40,088 bases of DNA from Rhodovulum steppense. GTDB taxonomy: Bacteria; Pseudomonadota; Alphaproteobacteria; Rhodobacterales; Rhodobacteraceae. The stretch lies in contig NZ_SLVM01000030.1 in the NCBI RefSeq assembly GCF_004339675.1, forward strand, positions 1 to 40,088, in the 5' to 3' direction. The translations under genes were made by a program, and so were the position numbers. Below the pieces are notes generated by a model. The model saw nothing but the letters and a program-made list of their open reading frames with translations. It ran no database searches and was not told the origin of the DNA. Position 1 is the stretch's first letter, and each line of letters starts with the position of its first letter. Positions 18,468-27,837 of this stretch are shown in pieces.

Positions 18468-19034
18468 TCAGACCGCGTGCAGCACCGCGCGGCTGCCCAG
18501 CGGCACCTGTTCGTAAAGGTGGATCACATGGGCATTGACCATCCGAACGCAGCCATTCGAGGCGCGTTGGCCGATGCTGGCCAGATCATTGGTGCCATGG
18601 ATGCGCAGCATGCTGTCCGCGCCGCCAAAGGTGAACAGGTATAGCGCGCGCGCCCCCAGCGGATTGTCCGGCCCGCCGGGCATCCCGTCCTCGTATTTCT
18701 TGTAGAGATGCGGCTGGCGCGCGATCATCTCGTCAGTCGGCCGCCAGGAGGGCCATTCCTTCTTGACGTCGATGCGGAACACGCCGGAATCGTAAAGCCC
18801 GTCACGCCCGATCGACACCGGATAGCGGATCGCCTTGCCCTCGGGCAGGGTCCAGTACAGCGCGAAATCCCTTGGAACGACATGAACTTCGCCCGGTTCC
18901 ACATTGCGGATGCGCACGATCCGGGGCGCCAGCGGGTCCGGGTCTTCGGTGGCAGGCCTCGTCGCCTGGGCCAGCGCGGGGCTGCCAATCAGCCCGGCCG
19001 CCGCTGTGTTCAGCAGGAAAGATCTGCGGTTCAT
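18468..19034 (-). CDS. L,D-transpeptidase (YkuD/ErfK family)
   Basis: 188 residues. The N-terminus MNRRSFLLNTAAAGLIGSPALAQ has twin arginines and a hydrophobic stretch, so a Tat-type export signal is likely. The catalytic motif is complete: HGTND with His near 144, and SNGCVRM with the nucleophile Cys near 162. The enzyme crosslinks peptidoglycan stem peptides (3-3 links) or attaches proteins to them in the periplasm. There is no separate peptidoglycan-binding domain. It stands alone between the protease gene and a small membrane-protein gene. Confidence 0.94.
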   Translation of the reverse strand: MNRRSFLLNTAAAGLIGSPALAQATRPATEDPDPLAPRIVRIRNVEPGEVHVVPRDFALYWTLPEGKAIRYPVSIGRDGLYDSGVFRIDVKKEWPSWRPTDEMIARQPHLYKKYEDGMPGGPDNPLGARALYLFTFGGADSMLRIHGTNDLASIGQRASNGCVRMVNAHVIHLYEQVPLGSRAVLHAV

Positions 19035-19063
19035 CTTGGAAATACCTTACTTGCCAAGGCCTT

Positions 19064-19091
19064 AGAATAGGTTAACGCAAGATTCGGGCAA
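19064..19091 (-). promoter_or_regulatory. candidate promoter of the L,D-transpeptidase gene
   Basis: On the reverse strand TTGCCC (19086-19091) and TATTCT (19064-19069) are 16 bases apart, ending 30 bases before the start codon. The match is moderate and was judged by eye. A GTTAAC lies in the spacer. Confidence 0.3.
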
Positions 19092-19130
19092 CACAAGGGC
19101 GAACTGCGTCCGTTCACGCGGTTGCGAGCC

Positions 19131-19373
19131 TTACCGGTCGTCGCCGCGCCGGTGGCGCAATCTGCGCATCAGCGCCGCGATGTCGAACCAGATCAGCGCA
19201 AGGCCCAGCGGAATCATCCAGAAGCCGACCACCGGCAGGAAGCCGACGAGACCGCCCAACAGGAACAGAATCCCCACCAGGCTGCGCACCCCCGGCGGCA
19301 GGCGACCGCGCGCCCAGCGCGACACTTGGCCGATCCGGGCGCGCAGTCCTCTCCGGTCCTCTTTCCCGCTCAT
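19131..19373 (-). CDS. small inner-membrane protein
   Basis: 80 residues with a basic N-terminus (SGKEDRRGLRARIGQVSRWARG), two closely spaced hydrophobic segments (LVGILFLLGGLVGFLPVVGFWMIPLGLALIWFDI) and a basic tail. The shape suggests a membrane hairpin with both ends in the cytosol. Similar short proteins are common in Rhodobacterales, but I do not know a function. It lies 21 bases after mtnA on the same strand and probably ends that transcript. Confidence 0.75.
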   Translation of the reverse strand: MSGKEDRRGLRARIGQVSRWARGRLPPGVRSLVGILFLLGGLVGFLPVVGFWMIPLGLALIWFDIAALMRRLRHRRGDDR

Positions 19374-19394
19374 CCCGAGTGTGGGCGGCGGGTC

Positions 19395-20495
19395 TCAGCC
19401 TGCCGCGCGTGCATGTTCGGGGAACATCGCCGCCAGCCCCTCGGCCGTGGCCGGGGAAACGCCGCGTTCGGTGATAAGCCCGGTGACAAGGCGGGCGGGT
19501 GTCACGTCGAAGGCGGGGTTGCGCGCGGGTGTGCCCTGGGGCGAGATCAGCACCTGCCTGATGGCACCGTCGGGCATCCGGCCCTGCACATGGGTCACCT
19601 CGGCCTGGGCGCGCTCCTCGATCGGGATCTCCGTGACCCCGTCCCACACCGTCCAGTCGATGGTGGGCGAGGGCAGGGCGACATAGAAAGGCACGCCATT
19701 GTCATGCGCGGCCAGTGCCTTGAGATAGGTGCCGATCTTGTTGCACACGTCGCCCTGCGCGGTGGTGCGGTCGGTGCCGACGATCACCAGGTCGACCTCG
19801 CCATGCTGCATCAGATGCCCGCCGGCATTGTCCACGATCAGGTCATGGCTGACGCCGTGGTTCAGCATTTCCCACGCCGTCAGTTGCGCGCCCTGGTTGC
19901 GTGGCCGGGTCTCGTCGACGAAGACATGGATGTCGATTCCTTCCTCGACCGCGTGATAGATCGGCGAGGTCGCGGTGCCCCAGTCGACGGTGGCCAGCCA
20001 CCCCGCGTTGCAATGGGTCAGCACGTTCACGCGCCCGCCGCCCTTGCGCGCGGCGATCTCGCGGATCAGCGCGAGGCCGTTCACCCCGATCCGGCGGTTG
20101 ATCTCGACATCCTCATCGCAGATTTCGGCCGCGCGCCGGAACGCCGCCTCGGCGCGGTCGGCAGGGGACAACGGTTTCAACAGCCGGGTCATTTCATCCA
20201 GCGCCCAGCGCAGGTTGATCGCGGTGGGCCGCGTCTCGTGCAGCACCTCGTAGGTTTCCGACAGCGAAGCGTCCGAGGGATCCTCGGCCATCTGCACCGC
20301 CACGCCATAGGCCGCCGTCGCCCCGATCAGCGGCGCGCCGCGCACCCACATGTCGCGGATCGCGTCGGCAAAGTCTTTGCGGCTGCATAAGCTTACGATC
20401 CGAAGCTCATGCGGCAACCAGCGCTGGTCGATGATCTTGACCGTGCCGTCGGCCTCGCGCCAGATGGAGCGGTAATGGGTTCCGTCGATCTTCAT
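19395..20495 (-). CDS. mtnA: S-methyl-5-thioribose-1-phosphate isomerase
   Basis: 366 residues, the normal length. It belongs to the eIF2B-like sugar-phosphate isomerase fold. The active-site segments [17 protein letters not shown] (catalytic Cys) and [19 protein letters not shown] (catalytic Asp) are both intact. It converts methylthioribose-1-phosphate to methylthioribulose-1-phosphate in methionine salvage. No other salvage gene (mtnB, mtnD) is next to it. The start at 20495 ([12 protein letters not shown]) fits the family; the frame upstream to 20576 does not. Downstream of glk by 77 bases on the same strand. Confidence 0.95.
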   Translation of the reverse strand: MKIDGTHYRSIWREADGTVKIIDQRWLPHELRIVSLCSRKDFADAIRDMWVRGAPLIGATAAYGVAVQMAEDPSDASLSETYEVLHETRPTAINLRWALDEMTRLLKPLSPADRAEAAFRRAAEICDEDVEINRRIGVNGLALIREIAARKGGGRVNVLTHCNAGWLATVDWGTATSPIYHAVEEGIDIHVFVDETRPRNQGAQLTAWEMLNHGVSHDLIVDNAGGHLMQHGEVDLVIVGTDRTTAQGDVCNKIGTYLKALAAHDNGVPFYVALPSPTIDWTVWDGVTEIPIEERAQAEVTHVQGRMPDGAIRQVLISPQGTPARNPAFDVTPARLVTGLITERGVSPATAEGLAAMFPEHARAAG

Positions 20496-20572
20496 GGCCC
20501 TTGTGGTCCCTTGTCCTTGCGTTTGCGGTCTTTTGGCCGATTGCGGCGGGCAGCGAAAGGCGGTTCCTCGTC

Positions 20573-21514
20573 TCACGCGGTTTCGGCCAGATGCGCTGCG
20601 CAGCCCCTGAGCGCGGCGAAATCGTCGGTGATGGTGGCGATCGCGAAACTCTCCATCAGCCGCGAGAACCGGCCCTTGGCGCGGAAACTGTCGTCCAGAC
20701 CCAGCCGCGCCAGATGCGGGGTCATCGCGCGGGCGACGCCTCCGATCAGGTAGATGCCGCCATAGGGCAGATGGTGCAGGGCAAGGTCGCCCGCAACCCG
20801 GCCCAGCATCCTGGTGTAGGTCCGCAGCGTCTGTTCGGCCGCCGGGTCGTCCGGCGCGGCGGCGATGATCTCGGACCCCTCGATCCGCTGCGGCGGGCCT
20901 GTCCGGCTTGTCACCCAGTCATGAAGCGTTGCCAGCCCGCGCCCGGCCAGCACATCCTCGACCGCGGCAAAGCCATCCTCGCCGGCGGCGAAGCGGGCCA
21001 GCGACAGGTCTTCCTCGCAGGCCACGGGCAGGCTGACATGGCCGGCCTCGTTCGCGGTGACCAGCGTGCCCGTGCCGGTGCGGTGAACGACGGTGACATT
21101 GACCCCGGTGCCCAGCCCGATCACCAGCCGCACGCCGCCCACCGCGCGCGGGCCATCCAGCACCGGGACCAGCGCCACGGGCGCAAGCTGGTCCAGCGCA
21201 TGGCCCTGTGCCTGAAGATCGTTCAACAGCCGTACCCGGTCCGCGCCGGTAACACGCGCGATCTCGGCCTCGTCGATCAACCAGTCCAGATTGGTCAGCC
21301 GCCCCCGCCCGGCCTGCACCGGCCCGGCCAGCGCCGCGCAGGCGCCGTCGATCTGGGGGCTGCCCGCCTCGGCCAGATAGCGCATCAGGACTGCGGACAG
21401 CCCCGCAAAGCCATCGTTGCGGTAGCGCCGGACGCTGTCCTCGACGATGCGGGGCCCCTCGGCCAGCGCGGCGCGGGTGTTGGTGCCGCCGATATCCACG
21501 ACAAGCCGGGTCAT
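20573..21514 (-). CDS. glk: glucokinase
   Basis: 313 residues of the bacterial ROK-independent glucokinase family. The phosphate motif [16 protein letters not shown] opens the protein; [13 protein letters not shown] and [21 protein letters not shown] carry the glucose- and ATP-site glycine/Glu-Gly-His pattern; [11 protein letters not shown] lies near the C-terminus. It phosphorylates glucose with ATP to feed glycolysis or Entner-Doudoroff. The start at 21514 is set by the conserved N-terminus. It is upstream of mtnA, with a 77-base gap, probably in one transcript. Confidence 0.92.
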   Translation of the reverse strand: MTRLVVDIGGTNTRAALAEGPRIVEDSVRRYRNDGFAGLSAVLMRYLAEAGSPQIDGACAALAGPVQAGRGRLTNLDWLIDEAEIARVTGADRVRLLNDLQAQGHALDQLAPVALVPVLDGPRAVGGVRLVIGLGTGVNVTVVHRTGTGTLVTANEAGHVSLPVACEEDLSLARFAAGEDGFAAVEDVLAGRGLATLHDWVTSRTGPPQRIEGSEIIAAAPDDPAAEQTLRTYTRMLGRVAGDLALHHLPYGGIYLIGGVARAMTPHLARLGLDDSFRAKGRFSRLMESFAIATITDDFAALRGCAAHLAETA

Positions 21515-21681
21515 GTGGCCTCGATGCGGGGCGGGGGGCGGTCTTGCATCATGCTGCGCAGGTTCGGCGGGGCGGGGGGGCTGCGTCAAGCGCGGATCGC
21601 GGCGCGGTGGCACCTTGCGGATCGGCGCGCGCCCGGCCAAGCTGGGCAGGACAGGCAGGGCGGCTTGAGAGGAGAGCGGAA

Positions 21682-22221
21682 ATGACCGGACGGATGGGCC
21701 GCGCGGTGGCGGTGCTGGCGATGGCGACAGCCCTTGGCGGCTGCGTCCAGAACAGGGCGCCATCGGGGCCGGTGCCCTCGGGTATCGTGCCGGTGTCGAT
21801 GGGCAGCGCCCATAGCGGCATGATCGGGGCGGTGGTGCAGCCGGGCGGCGGCGCGTTGCCGGGCTGGGCGCCGGAGCTTTCGGACGGCACCTTCCGTGCG
21901 GCGCTGGAAAACGCGCTGCGCCAGGCGGGGATCATGGCGCCGGGCGGGGTGCGGACGCTCGAGGCAACGGTTCTTCAGGTCGATCAACCGCCCAGCGAAA
22001 CCTCGACCACCAAGGTCGTGCTGACCGTACATTACCTGCTGCGCGATGTCACCGGTCGGCCGGTCCTCGAACGCCGCGTGACCTCGGGCTATACCGCCAC
22101 CATCGCGCAGGCAGTGCAGGGGGTCGACCGGCTGCGCGTGGCCCGTGAAGGGGCGATGCGGCAGAACATCGACGTGTTGCTGCGCGAGTTCGGCAGTGCG
22201 AGTGCCGACGCCGCGTATTGA
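21682..22221 (+). CDS. putative lipoprotein of unknown function
   Basis: 179 residues. The N-terminus MTGRMGRAVAVLAMATALGGCVQN is a lipoprotein signal with lipobox LGGC, so lipidation at Cys21 is expected. The remainder contains LSDGTFRAALENALRQAGIM and a C-terminal helix, and could be a periplasmic domain of the outer-membrane-lipoprotein type. No family was recognised with confidence. GGAGAGCGGAA before ATG 21682 is a good ribosome site. It is divergent from glk. Confidence 0.82.
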   Translation: MTGRMGRAVAVLAMATALGGCVQNRAPSGPVPSGIVPVSMGSAHSGMIGAVVQPGGGALPGWAPELSDGTFRAALENALRQAGIMAPGGVRTLEATVLQVDQPPSETSTTKVVLTVHYLLRDVTGRPVLERRVTSGYTATIAQAVQGVDRLRVAREGAMRQNIDVLLREFGSASADAAY

Positions 22222-22416
22222 AGGCCCTGGCCTGCATGCAGAGACCGCCTCTGTCCTGGGCGCCGCCCGGCAGCGCCGCCGCTTCGGCGGGCAGACCTTC
22301 GTCGCCTGGCATCGCGGCGCTTGCAGCGGCTTGACCCTGGTGCCCGGCGCCCGGGAAGAACTGTCACGCATCACCGCACGGGATGCTGCCCCGTGCCCGA
22401 TCAGGAGAGTCCTGTC

Positions 22417-22653
22417 ATGCCCATGCTCGCCTATCGCTGCGACGCCTGTGGAACCGACTGCGAATTGCTGATGCGCCCCTCCGATCCGCCGCCGGTCTGC
22501 CCGGGCTGCGGCAGCGGAGATCTGCGGCAGACGCTGTCGCGCGTGGCCCAGCCCGGCAAGACCGGCGCGCTGATCGCGGGCGCGCGCCGACTGGCCGCGA
22601 AGGAAGGCCATTTCAGCAATTACGCCAAGACCGAGCGGCCCGGCCGCAGCTGA
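22417..22653 (+). CDS. FmdB-like zinc-ribbon protein
   Basis: 78 residues. The start MPMLAYRCDACGTDCE and the following CPGCGSGDLRQTLSRV give two CxxC knuckles, the form of FmdB-type zinc-ribbon proteins often involved in regulation. The C-terminal half is basic and Ala/Gly-rich. AGGAGAGTCCTGTC before ATG 22417 is a good ribosome site. A 7-bp hairpin (GCACGGG/CCCGTGC, 22376-22396) sits 20 bases ahead of the start. It is 101 bases upstream of ccmF on the same strand. Confidence 0.85.
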   Translation: MPMLAYRCDACGTDCELLMRPSDPPPVCPGCGSGDLRQTLSRVAQPGKTGALIAGARRLAAKEGHFSNYAKTERPGRS

Positions 22654-22754
22654 CGGGCGGGGCCGGACAATCCGCGCTCACGTTCCCGTCAACGCCTTGG
22701 TGGGTCCGACGAAAAGCGATTGGCGCGCGCCGCCTCGGCGTCTAGAACATCTTC

Positions 22755-24731
22755 ATGGTCATAGAACTCGGTCACTTCGCCCTTACGCTCGCCTTTGCCA
22801 TCGCGCTGGTGCAGGCCGTCATCCCCCTGATCGGCGCCCACAAGGGCTGGAGCGGATGGATGGCCATGGCCGAACCCGCCGCCACCGCGCAATTCCTGCT
22901 GACCGCGTTCAGCTTCGGCGCGCTGACCTATGCCTTCGTGACCTCGGATTTCTCGGTCAGCCTGGTGGTCAGCAACTCGCACACGCTGAAGCCGATGCTC
23001 TACAAGGTGACGGGCGTCTGGGGCAACCACGAGGGATCGATGCTGCTGTGGGTGCTGATCCTGACGCTGTTCGGTGCGATGGCCGCCTGGTTCGGCGGCG
23101 GGCTGCCGCCCGGTCTGCGCGCGCGGGTGCTGGCGGTGCAATCGGCGATTTCGGCGGCATTCTTTGCCTTCGTGCTGTTCACCTCGAACCCGTTCACCCG
23201 GATGCAGTCGATCCCCTTCGACGGGCGCGACCTGAACCCGCTTCTGCAGGATCCCGGTCTCGCCTTCCACCCGCCCTTCCTCTATCTGGGCTATGTCGGG
23301 CTTTCGATCTGCTTCTCCTTCGCGGTCGCGGCCCTGATCGAGGGGCGGGTCGATGCCGCCTGGGGGCGCTGGGTGCGCCCTTGGACGCTGGCGGCCTGGG
23401 TATTCCTGACCATCGGCATCGCGCTTGGATCTTGGTGGGCCTATTACGAACTGGGCTGGGGTGGGTTCTGGTTCTGGGATCCGGTGGAGAACGCCAGCTT
23501 CATGCCCTGGCTGATCTCGGCCGCGCTGCTGCACTCGGCCATAGTGGTGGAAAAGCGCGAGGCACTGAAAAGCTGGACGATCCTGCTGGCCATCGTGGCC
23601 TTCGGTTTCTCTCTGATCGGCGCCTTCATCACGCGCTCGGGCATCATCACCTCCGTTCACGCCTTTGCCTCGGACCCCGAGCGGGGCATGTTCCTGCTGC
23701 TGATCCTGGGCGTGTTCATGGGCGGCGCGCTGACGCTTTACGCCGCCCGGGCCACCGCCATGGAGGCAAAGGGCGTCTTCAGCACCGTCAGCCGGGAATC
23801 GGCTCTGGTGTTCAACAACATCCTGCTCGCGGTCTCGGCCTTCGTGGTCTTCGTGGGCACGATATGGCCGCTCTTTGCCGAGATGGCCTTTGACCGCAAG
23901 CTGTCGGTCGGCGCGCCCTTCTTCAACATGGCCTTCACGCCCTTCATGGTCGCGCTCGCGCTGCTGCTGCCGATCGGCTCGACGCTTCCGTGGAAACGCG
24001 GACGTCTCGGTCGGGCGGTGCGCGCGATGCTGCCCGCCATGGGTCTGGCCCTCGCGATCGGCGCACTTGCCTGGGCAATGCAGACCGGGCGCAGCGCACT
24101 TGGCCCCGTGGGCCTGGCGCTCGGCACCTGGCTCATCAGCGGTGCGGCGGTCGATCTGTGGCTTCGGGCGGGTCGCGCGGGTCTCGTGGACAGGCTGCGC
24201 CGGATCGCGCGGTTGCCACGCGCCGATTGGGGCAAGTCGGTCGCCCATGCCGGTGTCGGCATCACCATGATCGGGGTCGCGGGCGTCATGGCCTGGGAGA
24301 TCGAGGATATCCGTGTCGCCCAGATCGGCGACCGGTTCGAGGTGGGCGGCTACGGCATCAGCTTCGAGAATGTCGAGGATGTGCAGGGGCCGAACTACAT
24401 CTCGACCATGGCAACGATGGGCGTCTGGCGCGGCGAGACGCGCATCGCGACGCTGACGCCGGAAAAACGGGTCTATCCCGTGGCCCGCATGCCGACCACC
24501 GAGGCGGCGCTGGATATCGGCTTCTTCCGCGACGTCTATCTGGTGATCGGCGATCCGCAAGTGAATGGCGGCTGGGCGATCCGCAGCTATATCAAGCCCT
24601 TCGCCAACTGGATCTGGGGCGGCTCGATCATCATGGCTCTGGGCGGGCTTCTCAGCCTCAGCGACCGGCGCGTGCGGGTTGCCGCAGGCGCACGCCGGGA
24701 AGGCGGTGCCGCGCCGCTTCCGGCCGAGTGA
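22755..24731 (+). CDS. ccmF: cytochrome c haem lyase subunit CcmF (Ccl1)
   Basis: 658 residues with many membrane spans. The WWD haem-handling signature is present as GWGGFWFWDPVENASFMPWL near residues 234-253, and HPPFLYLGYVG lies nearby. CcmF takes haem from holo-CcmE and, with CcmH, attaches it to apocytochromes c in the periplasm. Length and layout match Rhodobacter Ccl1. The start codon at 22755 (MVIELGHFAL) fits the family, though the ribosome site is weak. ccmH follows after 11 bases. Confidence 0.96.
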   Translation: MVIELGHFALTLAFAIALVQAVIPLIGAHKGWSGWMAMAEPAATAQFLLTAFSFGALTYAFVTSDFSVSLVVSNSHTLKPMLYKVTGVWGNHEGSMLLWVLILTLFGAMAAWFGGGLPPGLRARVLAVQSAISAAFFAFVLFTSNPFTRMQSIPFDGRDLNPLLQDPGLAFHPPFLYLGYVGLSICFSFAVAALIEGRVDAAWGRWVRPWTLAAWVFLTIGIALGSWWAYYELGWGGFWFWDPVENASFMPWLISAALLHSAIVVEKREALKSWTILLAIVAFGFSLIGAFITRSGIITSVHAFASDPERGMFLLLILGVFMGGALTLYAARATAMEAKGVFSTVSRESALVFNNILLAVSAFVVFVGTIWPLFAEMAFDRKLSVGAPFFNMAFTPFMVALALLLPIGSTLPWKRGRLGRAVRAMLPAMGLALAIGALAWAMQTGRSALGPVGLALGTWLISGAAVDLWLRAGRAGLVDRLRRIARLPRADWGKSVAHAGVGITMIGVAGVMAWEIEDIRVAQIGDRFEVGGYGISFENVEDVQGPNYISTMATMGVWRGETRIATLTPEKRVYPVARMPTTEAALDIGFFRDVYLVIGDPQVNGGWAIRSYIKPFANWIWGGSIIMALGGLLSLSDRRVRVAAGARREGGAAPLPAE

Positions 24732-24742
24732 AGGGTAGGGCC

Positions 24743-25219
24743 ATGCTCAAGCGGATTTGCGTGATCCTGGTGGTGGTATTCGCCCAGACCATGCTTTCTA
24801 CCGGTCCGGTCCGGGCCCTCGACCCGTCCGAACTTCTCGCGGACCCCGCGCTCGAAGAGCGCGCGCGCGAATTGTCGAAGGGCCTGCGCTGCCTTGTCTG
24901 CCGCAACGAGAGCATCGACGATTCAAACGCCGAACTGGCCAAGGACTTGCGCCGGATCGTGCGCGAACGGCTTGTTTCGGGCGATAGCGACGACGAGGTT
25001 CTGGACTATGTCGTCGGCCGTTATGGCGAGTTTGTCCTGCTCAAGCCGCCTGCGACCGGCGCGAACCTTCTGCTTTACATTGCCGGTCCCGCGATGCTCG
25101 GCCTGGGCCTCCTTGTGGCGGTCTTCTACATCCGCGGCCGCCGCGGTCGCGACACCGGTCCGGGCGAGCGGCTCAGCGCCGAGGAACAGGCCCGCCTCAA
25201 GGAAATCATGGGCGACTGA
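24743..25219 (+). CDS. ccmH: cytochrome c maturation thiol oxidoreductase CcmH (Ccl2/CycL)
   Basis: 158 residues: a signal peptide (MLKRICVILVVVFAQTMLSTGPVRA), the redox motif LRCLVCRNESI (Cys50 and Cys53), and one C-terminal membrane segment (LLLYIAGPAMLGLGLLVAVFY). CcmH keeps apocytochrome CxxCH cysteines reduced for haem attachment by CcmF. It starts 11 bases after ccmF behind GAAGGGTAGGG. The other ccm genes (ccmABCDEG, ccmI) are not adjacent, which matches the split arrangement known from Rhodobacter (ccl1-ccl2). Confidence 0.95.
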   Translation: MLKRICVILVVVFAQTMLSTGPVRALDPSELLADPALEERARELSKGLRCLVCRNESIDDSNAELAKDLRRIVRERLVSGDSDDEVLDYVVGRYGEFVLLKPPATGANLLLYIAGPAMLGLGLLVAVFYIRGRRGRDTGPGERLSAEEQARLKEIMGD

Positions 25220-25303
25220 CGCGGCCCGCTGCCATCTTGTTGGCCGAAACATCCCGGGGGAGTGCGCAAAGACGGGGGCGGTGCGCCCTGCGCCGGTCGC
25301 GCT

Positions 25304-25921
25304 TCAGGCATCGGCCGGGATCAACCCCAGCCCGCGCAGATAGATGCCGATGCCGGTTTCCAGCAGATCCTCGGCCGGGAAGGGCACGCGGGCCCCGGGG
25401 GCGCCGCGGGTGTAGAGTTCCACAACGCCATGGCTCATCGCCCAGATATGGGCCGAGACCATCGCCACGGGCGGCCGCTTTGCCTCGGGGATATGGCGCG
25501 AGAGGTCGCGCGCGGCGCGTTCCAGCACCGCGCTGGCCCGGTTCGCCACGGTGCACAGATCGGGATCGGCGTTCAGCGACAGGCCCGATTCGAACATCGC
25601 CATGTAATGGCCGGGGAAATTCCGCGCAAAGGCAAGATAGGCCCGGCCCGTCGCCGACAGGCTCGCCAGGGCCGAGGGCTGGCCGCTTTCATAGGCATGT
25701 TCCATCAGGTCCGCGAAGATCACGAAACCTTGCCGCGCACATTCCGCGATCAGGTCCTCGCGGCCCTCGAAATGGCGATAGACCGCAGCGGGCGTCACGC
25801 CTGCGGCCCGCGCCGCCTCGGTCAGGGTGAAGCCCTGCGGGCTTTTCTCGCGGATCAGAACCAGCGCGGCCTCGACCAGCGCCTGGCGCAGGTTTCCGTG
25901 GTGATAGCCGCGTTTAGACAT
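25304..25921 (-). CDS. TetR-family regulator with a WHG-type C-terminal domain
   Basis: 205 residues. The N-terminal HTH is typical of TetR ([36 protein letters not shown]). The C-terminal segment [17 protein letters not shown] has the W...HG motif of the TetR_C_33 ligand-binding domain. The target and ligand are unknown. The ATG at 25921 overlaps the end of the PPK2 gene by 8 bases, so the regulator is translated from the same message as PPK2. An ATG-proximal alternative at 25939 would extend it by 6 residues further into PPK2. Confidence 0.9.
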   Translation of the reverse strand: MSKRGYHHGNLRQALVEAALVLIREKSPQGFTLTEAARAAGVTPAAVYRHFEGREDLIAECARQGFVIFADLMEHAYESGQPSALASLSATGRAYLAFARNFPGHYMAMFESGLSLNADPDLCTVANRASAVLERAARDLSRHIPEAKRPPVAMVSAHIWAMSHGVVELYTRGAPGARVPFPAEDLLETGIGIYLRGLGLIPADA

Positions 25922-26786
25922 CCCAGATCTCGGGGCCACCGCAGATCCTTGGATCGGGTGCGCCGACCGCGTCGATATTCTTGCCCGCGTAATCGACCCG
26001 CGTCAGCACCCGCCGGATTGCCGCAAGCCGCGCGCGCGACTTGTCGTCGGCGCGGATCACCGTCCAGGGCGCGGGACCGGTATGACTGCGCGCAAAGGTG
26101 TCGCGGATCGCGGCGCTGTAATTATCCCAGCGCTTCAGCCCCTCGACGTCGATCCAGGACACCTTCCATTGCTTGAGCGGATCGTTCTCGCGCTTGAGGA
26201 AACGGCGCAATTGCTCCGCCCGGCCCACGTTCAGCCACAGCTTGATCAGCACGATGCCCTCGTCGACCAGCATCTTTTCGAACTCCGGCACCTGGGCAAA
26301 GAAATGCTCGCGCTCGTCCGGGGTGCAGAAGCCGAAGACATGTTCGACCACCGCGCGGTTGTACCACGATCGGTCGAAGAACACGAGTTCGCCGCCCGCG
26401 GGCAGATGCGGGATGTAGCGCTGGAAATACCATTCAGTCTTCTGACGATCAGACGGCGCGGGCAGGGCAACCAGACGCGCAACGCGCGGGTTCAGGTTCT
26501 CGCGGAAGCGCTTTATCGTGCCCCCCTTGCCGGCGGCGTCGCGGCCCTCGAAGACGATGGCGACGCGCTTGCCGGTCGCCTTGATGTCGGCCAGCATCTT
26601 GACCAGCTCGATCTGCAATTTCTCAAGCTGGTCGAGATACTCCTTTTCATCCATGCGCTTGCGATAGGGGAAGCTGGCGGACAGGACGTCGTTCTTGTCG
26701 CTTGCCTCGATGGCATCCCGGATGTCCCTGGGCGCGTCGTCCTTGTAGAACTTGGTGATCGCGCCGTCGAATGGCAGGTCCTTCAT
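25914..26786 (-). CDS. ppk2: polyphosphate kinase 2
   Basis: 290 residues, the size of a one-domain PPK2. Walker A is [11 protein letters not shown] (81-90) and Walker [10 protein letters not shown] with Asp138. The lid region ([17 protein letters not shown]) and substrate arginines follow. The enzyme phosphorylates a nucleoside diphosphate from polyphosphate, or the reverse. The short N-terminal extension and the [12 protein letters not shown] phrase fit class I enzymes, but class cannot be settled by eye. It overlaps the TetR gene by 8 bases. Confidence 0.95.
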   Translation of the reverse strand: MKDLPFDGAITKFYKDDAPRDIRDAIEASDKNDVLSASFPYRKRMDEKEYLDQLEKLQIELVKMLADIKATGKRVAIVFEGRDAAGKGGTIKRFRENLNPRVARLVALPAPSDRQKTEWYFQRYIPHLPAGGELVFFDRSWYNRAVVEHVFGFCTPDEREHFFAQVPEFEKMLVDEGIVLIKLWLNVGRAEQLRRFLKRENDPLKQWKVSWIDVEGLKRWDNYSAAIRDTFARSHTGPAPWTVIRADDKSRARLAAIRRVLTRVDYAGKNIDAVGAPDPRICGGPEIWDV

Positions 26787-26821
26787 GCGTGCCTCCGTCG
26801 CGTTTTCCGCCAGTATGGCGA

Positions 26822-27784
26822 TCAGGCGCGCGGGCGCAATCCGGCGCGGGCGGCGGCGCGGTCGATGGCGGCCAGCGTCGCGGCGGGGGCGGCATGATGC
26901 GGCATGTGGCCGATGCCGGGCAATTCGGTCAGTCGGCCGGTCCGCAGCCGGGGCGCCAGCGCGCGGGAATGGAAGTCGATCGAGACAGCGTTGTCGGCGG
27001 TGCCGTGCAGGATCTCGACCGGCACTCGCAGGCCCGGATAGCGTTCGTTCATCGCCTGAAGCTGCGGTTTCAGGATATCGACCTGCCGCGCGCTGGTGCG
27101 CAGCGTCTCGGTTCGCAGGGCAAGCTCGATCCCCACCTGGTCCAGATAGCCCGCGGGCGGGCGTTGCGGGGCAAAGAATCGCGCGACCGCGCGTTCGGCG
27201 CGCGCGCGGGTGGCCAGCGCCGAAACCACCGCGCTGCCCAGCCCGCTGGAGGCCACCGTGTAGAAGCGCGGCAACTCGCCCGGCCAGGGCATCGTCACCC
27301 CGGCCAGCGTGACTACGCCCGCGGCGCGGTCCGGGTGGTTCAGCGCCCAGGCCATCGCGACGGCGGCGCCATAGGAATGGCCGACGATCACGGCCCGGCG
27401 GATGCCCAGCATCCCGGCGGCGGCGTCAAGCTGGGCGGCCTGTTCGGCCGGGGTCTCGCCGCGATTGTTCAGCGTCTGGGAATGGCCAAGGCCCGGCCGG
27501 TCGAAGGCGACGACACGGTAGCGCCGCGCCAGACGCCCGCTCAGCGAAAAGGTGAAGTCGCGCAGATTGGCCGAGGCGCCATGGATCAGGATTACTGCCG
27601 GTCCGCGCCCCTCGACATAGGCATGCACGATCCGCCCACGCACCCGCATCAATTGCCCGATGGGCGGATAAAGCTGCGCCGCCCGGTCCGGCGCTTCGGG
27701 CCGGTCCTGCGCGGCGGGGCTGGCGCAGGCGCTCAGAACCGAAGCGGCCATCAGGCCGGTAAAGGCGCGTCTGGTCGGCATCAT
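26822..27784 (-). CDS. alpha/beta hydrolase, predicted exported lipoprotein
   Basis: 320 residues. The N-terminus [22 protein letters not shown] combines twin arginines with a lipobox (LSAC), so a Tat-exported lipoprotein is predicted. The hydrolase core has [13 protein letters not shown] (oxyanion), nucleophile GHSYGAA, acid in [13 protein letters not shown] and His in GIGHMPH. The substrate is unknown. It is the last gene of the metA-hydrolase-hydrolase run, 53 bases after a close paralogue that lacks a signal peptide. A second Met one codon later (27781) is also possible as the start. Confidence 0.9.
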   Translation of the reverse strand: MMPTRRAFTGLMAASVLSACASPAAQDRPEAPDRAAQLYPPIGQLMRVRGRIVHAYVEGRGPAVILIHGASANLRDFTFSLSGRLARRYRVVAFDRPGLGHSQTLNNRGETPAEQAAQLDAAAGMLGIRRAVIVGHSYGAAVAMAWALNHPDRAAGVVTLAGVTMPWPGELPRFYTVASSGLGSAVVSALATRARAERAVARFFAPQRPPAGYLDQVGIELALRTETLRTSARQVDILKPQLQAMNERYPGLRVPVEILHGTADNAVSIDFHSRALAPRLRTGRLTELPGIGHMPHHAAPAATLAAIDRAAARAGLRPRA

Positions 27785-27837
27785 GGCGATCTCCCTCGCA
27801 GGGGACATAGCGGCCGGGGCAGGCGGGTCCAGCGGGA

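Noticed and set aside
22689-24560. 623-codon reverse-strand open frame over ccmF
   Set aside because: It is antisense to a clear CcmF gene. Its product is rich in His, Arg and Gln with no recognisable domain, the usual shadow in GC-rich DNA.
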